A stretch of DNA of 64,000 nt, taken from assembly GCA_937900135.1 (NCBI GenBank), contig CALCDJ010000002.1, forward strand, positions 1-64,000, in the 5' to 3' direction. Shown here piece after piece: positions 57,688 through 64,000 of this stretch (positions are counted from its first letter, which is position 1; each line of letters starts with the position of its first letter). The position numbers were made by a program, and so were the translations under genes. Under the pieces are notes generated by a model. The model was not told the origin of the DNA, did not search any database, and saw only the letters and a list, made by a program, of their open reading frames with translations. The stretch comes from an uncultured Blautia sp. (GTDB lineage Bacteria > Bacillota > Clostridia > Lachnospirales > Lachnospiraceae).

Positions 57688-58599
57688 ATGATTGGGATGG
57701 AAGCATGTACATATGAAAAAATCTATTTTGCTTTGTGGGAGGCAGCCAGACGTTATCAGGATTTTACACAGTTTCGTGTGATTGGAAACAGCCATGATGA
57801 CCGCATGATCCCCATGCTGGAGGTGGGAACAGGACAGGCTGTTGTTTTTTGTCTGTCCGGGCTTCATGGAACAGACAGACAAATGCCCGGGCTTCTGGTA
57901 AATATGGCGCTGGAATACTGCAATGCCTATGAATGCGGATGGACTCTGGAGCATTTTTATGAAGTGAAGACGCTTCTTGATGAAGTGCGTCTTTGTTTTA
58001 TTCCTGTTTTGAATCCTGACGGATATGAAATACAGGCTCAGGGATATTCCGTTATTCGCAATCCCATTCACCGACAGATGCTGCGTATGAAAAATCTTCC
58101 TCCCCAGGAATTTTTTTACAATGCCCGGGGCATAGATCTTCGGAAAAATTTCCCCACCAGCTTTATGACCAGAAAAAGCCTGCTTCAGGAACCAGCCAGC
58201 GAAAACGAAACCAAGGCTTTGATTCGGATTTTTCAGGAATATAACAGCCTTGGACTTTTGTCCTTCTGCAAATCCGAGAAAAAACTCATCTATTTTCACC
58301 AGCCTCAGTCTTTTTCCTATAACCAGAAAAGCTACCGTCTGGCAAGGCACCTGCAAAAATGTGCCGATTACCATCTGGAACGCCATCCTCACCAGAACGA
58401 ATCCTCTTGCGGAACTTCTTCCTTTGGAGCAGGATCACCGGAACAGTTCTATGGAGAGACCTGCCGGCAGCCGGCCTTTGTCCTGGAACAGATGCTGGCA
58501 GACCCGGATACCATTTCTTCTACAGATTCAAAAAGAAAGACCTCTTATCAGGAAGCCCATATCCTTCCTCTGGAATATCTTTACTCACTGGAAGAGTAA
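57688..58599 (+). CDS. M14-like (carboxypeptidase-fold) protein with altered metal ligands
   Basis: This 303-residue protein starts at 57688 (MIGMEACTYEKIYFAL) after CAGGAGGGAC; an upstream ATG at 57613 is inside the terminator. The layout is that of zinc carboxypeptidases: VVFCLSGLHGTDRQMPGLL (residues 52-70), CFIPVLNPDGYEIQ and RGIDLRKNFPT. In active M14 enzymes the first block reads HxxE and a later block supplies a His. Here it is HGTD (H60, D63) and the later block reads LLSFCKSEKKLIYFHQPQ, without the typical LHSYSQ. Activity is therefore doubtful. No signal peptide, so intracellular. Confidence 0.65.
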   Translation: MIGMEACTYEKIYFALWEAARRYQDFTQFRVIGNSHDDRMIPMLEVGTGQAVVFCLSGLHGTDRQMPGLLVNMALEYCNAYECGWTLEHFYEVKTLLDEVRLCFIPVLNPDGYEIQAQGYSVIRNPIHRQMLRMKNLPPQEFFYNARGIDLRKNFPTSFMTRKSLLQEPASENETKALIRIFQEYNSLGLLSFCKSEKKLIYFHQPQSFSYNQKSYRLARHLQKCADYHLERHPHQNESSCGTSSFGAGSPEQFYGETCRQPAFVLEQMLADPDTISSTDSKRKTSYQEAHILPLEYLYSLEE

Positions 58600-58721
58600 A
58601 CGATTATGATCTGATTTTTAATTGTGAAAAAATGAATGGATTTAGAATAAAATATATTGAGAATGTGAAATTTCTGTGTTATTACAATGCAGACTAAAAT
58701 AGACCAGAAAGGATAAATTGC

Positions 58722-59129
58722 ATGAAGAAACTAACCGCCATCTTACTGACTGGCTGTCTGACCTTCCAGATGCTCTCAGGTTCTGTGGTTTCTGTCAGAG
58801 GCGCTGATTTTACTTCCGACCCCTCTTATGAAACTTTGATCCCTCAAGCACCTTCTATAGAAGAACCAGCGCCAGAAAGCCAGCCAGATCCAGATACTGG
58901 AGATTCTGCCATACCGGAGGATACTGAGTCCTTTCAGGAAGAGGAATCTCCCTCTTCCTCAGAAGAACTTCCAGCAGAAGATTTTTTATCCGATGACTTA
59001 GAGGATTCCCTGGATTTTTCTGCTCCGGAAGAGGAGGAAGCTGTATTTGAAGACGGAGACAGGGAAATCAGGCTTCTTATCGTGGGGATGCCTTTTTTGA
59101 AGGTCTGCCTAAAGGCAGCTATGTGCTGA
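58722..59129 (+). pseudogene. N-terminal segment of a frameshifted secreted peptidase gene (signal peptide and acidic linker)
   Basis: Codons 1-120 encode a signal peptide (MKKLTAILLTGCLTFQMLSG, cleavage near RGA-DF) and an acidic Pro/Ser/Glu-rich linker. Around 59085 a run GTGGGGATG shifts the frame: the remaining codons read junk to a stop at 59129, while the -1/+2 frame carries on as GDAFFEGLPKGSYVLTIRT. One missing G in the G4 run would restore it. AAAGGAT precedes the ATG. It is the start of the gene continuing in the next two entries. Confidence 0.75.
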
Positions 59130-59926
59130 CCATTCGCACCAGCCGGTTTGCCGCTTACCATCAGACCATCGAAGTAAGAGAGGGCTATACCTCAAAAGTT
59201 CAGATTCATTCTTCAAAAATCCAAGGATATGGGGAAAAACATCCCGGTGTTCTTCTTCTTGGAGACGTGACAGGAGACTATCAGGTAAACGACAGCGATA
59301 AAAATGCTATGGTAACAGCCCTCCATAACAATTCCCCTGAATCTGTCTATGATCTGAACGGAGATCAGATGGTAAATCTGGCCGATCTTCAGTATCTGGC
59401 ACACAGCCTCACCGAAAGTCCTGTGGAATCCTCTGTAGAGACTCTGATTTATACGAAAGCGGTGGAAAGTACCGTTCCAGAAAGCACCCATGTAAAAGGA
59501 AGTCTGGAACAGCTCCTTACCAATCAGGGTTCTGTAGAATTAACGCCCTCAAATAACGGCGCTATCACAGAACAAAATCCTGTAGAAGCGTCTTTTGATT
59601 TCTCCCAGACAGCAGGAGATAAGAATGGTTCCCTTATGGCCAGACTTACCATCCAGGCGCCGGTAACTGTAAACGAAGGAGAAGCGATCACCAGTGATAT
59701 CAAATCTGGAAGCGTAGAAGTTCAATATATAGATCCGGATACCCAGGAAGAAATAACGGCTTCCTATTCCTTAGGAAATGAGGCAGCTTCTGTATCCATG
59801 TTCCGAACGGGCGGTTCTGTCACTGTTGGGGCAGATGGAACGCTGACTCTGGACTTTGGAAAACAGATTGCTGTAAAAAAAGTAACCATTAAAATTACCG
59901 GAACAAGAAAAATGAAGCTCTTGTGA
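59085..59926 (+). pseudogene. Middle segment of the frameshifted peptidase gene (dockerin-like and beta domain)
   Basis: The reading frame enters here from the G4 run and codes GDAFFEGLPKGSYVLTIRTSRFAAYHQ, then a type I dockerin-like module (LLGDVTGDYQVNDSD...SVYDLNGDQMVNLADLQYLAHSL, two EF-hand-like calcium repeats, at about 59260-59410), then a cohesin-like or CBM-like beta domain. At about 59912 an A5 run breaks the frame again (stop TGA at 59926); with one more A it reads on as RKNEALVNISKVEFVND. An internal GTG at 59123 could start it, but no ribosome site is seen. Confidence 0.75.
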
Positions 59927-62900
59927 ACATTTCCAAGGTAGAATTTGTCAATGACATGGCAAGCAGAATTCCGGCGCCCCAGCTGGGAATCCCCTCCCAG
60001 CTTTCGGCATCTGTCAGAAGCAAGCAAATTGATCTCTCCTGGAAACAGGAACCCAATGTGACAGGCTATGAGCTTTCTATCTCCGGACTGGTGGGCAAGA
60101 AAGGCAGCAGTGAGGCAGCGACTCAGATTGTGGGAACCTCTGCTACCAGCCATACCTTTACCACCATCAAGGATAAAAATCTCATCAACAACGAGATCTA
60201 TACCATTAAGATCCGTTCGGTAAACGGAGACTGGAGAAGCGAGTGGTCTGAGGAAATCAGGATTGCTCCCAAGGCAGAAGAGAAACCAGCAGCTCCGGAT
60301 AATCTGAAGGCTTTGGGAGGATATCGTTCCATTCAGTTAAACTGGAAGGATATGGATGATACAGACAGCTACAATCTTTATTACAAAGGGCCGGAAATGA
60401 GCAGCTTTGTAAAGGTCAACGAAACGCCGCTGACTGCTCCCAGCTACAATATGGTAGCGTTAAAGGACAATACCACCTATCAGTTTTATGTAACCGGTGT
60501 CAATGAACTGGGAGAAGGCCCTGCTTCCCTTACTTCAGAAGCAACCACCATTGTCCCGGAATTTCCGAAGGTTCCCAAATACCAGCTTTTGAATACTTCC
60601 AATGGAGAAGGAAAGTTAACCAATCATATCAAAGAAGTGGAAATCGGAACCCATGCCGGAGCCTCCATGATCGAAAGTCCTCTGGATAGTAACCAGCGGA
60701 GTGGTCTGGGACTTTTTGATGACAGCTATTCCTCTTACTGGACAGTAAGTGACTGGGACGATGGAGCGGCAGATAAAAGCTTCCTCTTTGGCAATGCCCG
60801 CTTCTGGTACTGGGACAGACAGAATCAGCGGACAGAAGTAAGCTGCCGTCTCATTCAGAAAACAGACGAAAACGACAACCATTATTATATTCTAAAATTA
60901 AATGAATCCATTGAAACAAATAAGGTACAGTTCTGTCTTCAGACCCAGAGCAATGTGCGTAAAATGAAAATTGCTGAGATTCACTTCCACCAGTACGATT
61001 CTCTGGAAGATGAAATCATGGGCTTATATGAAGATGAAATGCATATCACTTTAAAAGAGCAGGTCACCCTGGAAACCATTGAGGAACTGAGAACCCGTGT
61101 CAACACCATAGATGAAGCCAGTCAGGAATACCATCCGTTACGGGAGGAACTGATCAAGGAGCTGGATGTGGCAAAGGGCATTCTGGAAAACAAAAAAGAA
61201 AAAGCCTATGCTGTAAATCCCAACATCACAGCCCAGAAGGACGGACATCTGAAATTCTCCGGCTTAAATTCATGGCAGCCTCTTGGAAAAACCACCTACA
61301 GCGGGGAGCGTCTTACCATTTACGTAGGACATAACACCCTTAAGAGCGGACAGAGCGCACAGCTGCAGCTGGTATTTACCCAGAACCATGCCGAGAGCAG
61401 TGGTTTCTTCAGAACATGGAACTTAAACGTAGGAAAAAATGAACTCACAGTACCAAGTCTTCAGAGTATTGCCGGTGTGGAAAAGGGCGGTCAGCTTTAT
61501 ATCAGCTATACGGGAAACAATCCAGAAGACCAGTACGGTGTCCGTATTGTGGGAGGACAGAACATTCCTTCCTTGAACCTCATAGGCTTATCTCAGGAAG
61601 AACGGGAAACAGCGATTCAAACCTATGTAGAAGAGTTAAAAAACCACGTAGAGCAGCTGACACAGAAACATACCGATTTCCACGAAAGCATCAACAACAA
61701 AAACATCAACGTTGCCTACGACGAGCGAAACTGTGTGTTAAACGCAACGGATATTCTGGTGGATCAGATGATGTATTCCGTTCCGGCCACACAGATCTGG
61801 AAGGGACTTTCCGGTTCTGATGTTTCCCAGAAAGCAGCCAGCCTGAAAACAGCCTTAGATGCAATGGAAAAAGCCATGATCCTGGCTTACCAGCATAAGG
61901 GCATCAGCGATGTAGAGGGAACTCCTGAAAAGGATCGTCTGCCTTCCCAGCATTTAAACATCCGTTATATGCGTATGTTTGCCGGAGCCTTTATGTATGC
62001 ATCCGGAAACCATGTTGGTATTGAATTCGACCAGACCTCCATTCTTGCCAGTGTAAACGATATGGCAGATCTTGGCTGGGGAATTGCCCATGAAATCGGT
62101 CATAACATCAATGAGCCTTCCTATACGGTGGCAGAGATCACCAACAACTATTTTGCCCAGCTGATCACGTTGAAGAAAAACGGACTTCGCTTCCAGATGC
62201 CAAAGGTCTATGAAAAGGTTACCTCTGGAACCGTTGGAAGATCCTCCAACCTGGCAACTCAGCTTGCGCTGTACTGGCAGCTTCATCTTGCCTTTGACAA
62301 TGGCGCAGATGATACCACCTATTCCAGCTATGACCAGCTTTTGAATAACCTGTTCTTTGCAAGAATGGATTCTTATTCCAGAAATACCAGCCGGGCGCCA
62401 AAGAGCGGACTGAAAACAGATGGAGACGCAGACCAGAATCTGATGCGTCTTGCCTGCGCTGCTTCCAATCAGAACCTCCTTCCATTCTTCCAGCGATGGG
62501 GTATGATACCAGATGAAACCACTAAGGCTTATGCAGAGCAATATGGGGAGCCTACTACAAAAGCCTACTATTATGTAAGTCCAGAGGCAAGAAATTACCG
62601 GTTTTCCCACGAAGAAGCCTCTTACACCATTGCCGGACAGGATGTGGCTTCTGCTTCCATCGCGAAAAACCAGAATCAGATTACCCTGACCATGGATGCC
62701 ACCCAGAAAGCGGATGCCATCCACGGCTACGAAATCCTTCGCAGCATCACCGGAAACGGCAGAGAAGAAACCCAGGTGGTTGGCTTTGTGGAAAGCCAGG
62801 CAGACGGTTCTGCCACCTACACCGATACGGTCACCTCTCTTAACAACCGTGTGATCACGTATCTGGTACGTCCCGTGGACAAGTTTATGAATTACGGAAA

Positions 62901-63939
62901 TACTGTAACCGCAGGCTCTGCAAAAATTGAAACAGAAGGAAGACTGGATAAGTCTGACTGGAAGGTATCCACTACAAATATAGCAGCGTCTAACAATGAG
63001 ACCCTTCTTCCAGATGAAAACAATTCCAGCGACAGTTTTTGTTCTACCGGAGAAAAAGTGAAGTATGCCATTGATTATATTCTGGACAACCAGGCAGAAA
63101 CTGCTTATAAAGGTAAAACTTCTGTGAATGGATATCTGACCATCGACATGGGTAAGGTACAGGAGATTACCTCACTCCAGTACACAGGCGGCGCCTTATC
63201 TGACATCAGCATTGCAGTCAGCGCAGACGGAAGCTCCTGGAAGAGTGTAAAAGCCCATGTATCTGTGAATTCCGCCTCAGAAGAACGTCATACCATCTGG
63301 TTCGATTCGGTAGATCCAGATGCAAAAGCAGAATGGATCGGAACCTATGATGCACGATATGTGGCCCTTGTTTTCCACCAGAAACAGAACGTATCGATTT
63401 CAGAAATTGAACTTTGCGGTCCTTCCGGCGACAATCTGGAATTCTACCAGACAAAAGAGGAGACACCGGCTGTGGGCATTCTGACGGAAGACTTTACATA
63501 CGGAAAAGAAACAACAAATGTGATTCCAAAAGGTTCTCTGATCTTTACTGGAACATACAAAGGGAATCCGGCCTATAACGTGGTTATGCTTTATGATGAC
63601 AAGGGAAATGTCATTGGTATCCTGGAAGATGCAGAAGGCAATGCCACTGTGGAAGCAGAGCAGGTGATCTTTGCAGATGTTCCAGAAAAAGGAAACCTTG
63701 GAGAAACCTCCAATGGTACCTGGGTCTACTACATCAAACCGGACGCTTCCGGCGAAATCAGCAGCGAAACAAAAGCCCAGTTAAAGGGAGCCATCCGAGG
63801 AGAACTTTATCGTGTGGATAACGCTTTAACCAATGAGGGAGAGCGTGTGGTCAGCGATACCCTTCCTCTCACCGGAATCAATCCGGATAACCTTCCAACT
63901 ATCAATCTGACTTCCAGCGGCCATGTTGTGGAGCCGTAA
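59923..63939 (+). CDS. M60-like (enhancin/mucinase type) metallopeptidase, C-terminal part of a frameshifted gene
   Basis: The frame opens at a GTG overlapping the preceding TGA and encodes 1338 residues. In order: two FN3 domains (about 25-120, 122-210), a discoidin-like region (about 210-350), a helical region, then the M60/enhancin peptidase domain with zinc motif HEIGHN (H723, E724, H727) and the third ligand E738 in the segment VAEITNNYFAQL, and after it FN3-like and F5/8-type C domains (about 1040-1165), with a C-terminal beta domain. M60 peptidases cut O-glycosylated mucins. Because the signal peptide lies in the first fragment, the protein is only secreted if the frame is whole. Next gene starts 21 bp later. 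Confidence 0.82.
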   Translation: MNISKVEFVNDMASRIPAPQLGIPSQLSASVRSKQIDLSWKQEPNVTGYELSISGLVGKKGSSEAATQIVGTSATSHTFTTIKDKNLINNEIYTIKIRSVNGDWRSEWSEEIRIAPKAEEKPAAPDNLKALGGYRSIQLNWKDMDDTDSYNLYYKGPEMSSFVKVNETPLTAPSYNMVALKDNTTYQFYVTGVNELGEGPASLTSEATTIVPEFPKVPKYQLLNTSNGEGKLTNHIKEVEIGTHAGASMIESPLDSNQRSGLGLFDDSYSSYWTVSDWDDGAADKSFLFGNARFWYWDRQNQRTEVSCRLIQKTDENDNHYYILKLNESIETNKVQFCLQTQSNVRKMKIAEIHFHQYDSLEDEIMGLYEDEMHITLKEQVTLETIEELRTRVNTIDEASQEYHPLREELIKELDVAKGILENKKEKAYAVNPNITAQKDGHLKFSGLNSWQPLGKTTYSGERLTIYVGHNTLKSGQSAQLQLVFTQNHAESSGFFRTWNLNVGKNELTVPSLQSIAGVEKGGQLYISYTGNNPEDQYGVRIVGGQNIPSLNLIGLSQEERETAIQTYVEELKNHVEQLTQKHTDFHESINNKNINVAYDERNCVLNATDILVDQMMYSVPATQIWKGLSGSDVSQKAASLKTALDAMEKAMILAYQHKGISDVEGTPEKDRLPSQHLNIRYMRMFAGAFMYASGNHVGIEFDQTSILASVNDMADLGWGIAHEIGHNINEPSYTVAEITNNYFAQLITLKKNGLRFQMPKVYEKVTSGTVGRSSNLATQLALYWQLHLAFDNGADDTTYSSYDQLLNNLFFARMDSYSRNTSRAPKSGLKTDGDADQNLMRLACAASNQNLLPFFQRWGMIPDETTKAYAEQYGEPTTKAYYYVSPEARNYRFSHEEASYTIAGQDVASASIAKNQNQITLTMDATQKADAIHGYEILRSITGNGREETQVVGFVESQADGSATYTDTVTSLNNRVITYLVRPVDKFMNYGNTVTAGSAKIETEGRLDKSDWKVSTTNIAASNNETLLPDENNSSDSFCSTGEKVKYAIDYILDNQAETAYKGKTSVNGYLTIDMGKVQEITSLQYTGGALSDISIAVSADGSSWKSVKAHVSVNSASEERHTIWFDSVDPDAKAEWIGTYDARYVALVFHQKQNVSISEIELCGPSGDNLEFYQTKEETPAVGILTEDFTYGKETTNVIPKGSLIFTGTYKGNPAYNVVMLYDDKGNVIGILEDAEGNATVEAEQVIFADVPEKGNLGETSNGTWVYYIKPDASGEISSETKAQLKGAIRGELYRVDNALTNEGERVVSDTLPLTGINPDNLPTINLTSSGHVVEP

Positions 63940-63960
63940 CAAAGGAGAAACAAATACACA

Positions 63961-64000
63961 TGAAAAAACCACTTACACACATGCTTTTCTGTCTGTTGCT
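63961..64000 (+). CDS. Start of another exported protein, cut by the window end
   Basis: ATG at 63961 with AAAGGAG upstream. The first 13 codons (MKKPLTHMLFCLL) look like a signal peptide or membrane anchor. It is co-oriented with the M60 peptidase gene, so probably in the same unit. Nothing more can be said. Confidence 0.6.

Overview
The window reads as a chromosome segment from a Gram-positive, anaerobic, spore-forming gut Firmicute, most likely a Lachnospiraceae of the Ruminococcus gnavus/torques, Blautia or Dorea type. The signs are sporulation genes (yqfC, yqfD), a NuoE/NuoF-type electron-bifurcating complex, Wzz/Wze/LytR-type capsule control, a Gram-positive type IV pilus locus, a large M60-type (mucinase-like) metallopeptidase, and strong AGGAGG ribosome sites. 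Species is not determined. No rRNA, tRNA or CRISPR array was found.

Layout. (1) 1-12104 is a capsule-control region torn up by mobile and decayed DNA. The chain-length regulator, tyrosine kinase and LytR-CpsA-Psr protein (1067-3529) are intact, as is the PHP phosphatase (10475-11206). Between and around them lie fragments of capsule sugar enzymes, an internally deleted sugar-ABC ATPase, an internally deleted nucleotide-sugar epimerase, a truncated DUF3990-like module, Rpn nuclease tails, one intact Rpn nuclease, and an intact two-gene ATPase plus TOPRIM-like pair (5692-7371) with its own promoter. (2) 12286-18083 encodes a three-subunit flavin/iron-sulfur complex matching the Stn (Sporomusa-type) electron-bifurcating transhydrogenase. 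(3) 18252-26777 is housekeeping: uppP, ftsK/spoIIIE, rlmH, a dihydrouridine synthase, yqfC and yqfD. (4) 26992-49098 is a 22-kb type IV pilus locus: both ATPases, platform protein, major pilin, prepilin peptidase, a PilM-PilN fusion, PilO, four minor pilins (three of them very large) and a 1998-residue secreted protein. It sits exactly between yqfD and phoH, which are usually neighbours in Firmicutes. (5) 49291-55324 is housekeeping: phoH, ybeY, a DUF3048 lipoprotein-like gene, proB, a DUF896 gene, a 5-formyl-THF cyclo-ligase and proA. (6) 55429-64000 is a surface region: a sortase-anchored protein, a degenerate M14 peptidase-like protein, a frameshifted dockerin/FN3/M60 peptidase, and the start of another exported protein.

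How the parts work together. The kinase, phosphatase, chain-length and LCP proteins would control and anchor a surface polysaccharide whose biosynthetic genes are absent or broken here. The pilus locus, sortase substrate and M60 peptidase make the window rich in surface and mucus-contact functions. The best candidates for something undescribed are the small ATPase/TOPRIM-like pair, with a promoter bracketed by 16-bp direct repeats, and the oversized minor-pilin and tip-protein set of the pilus. All identifications come from reading motifs and protein sequence; no database search was run.
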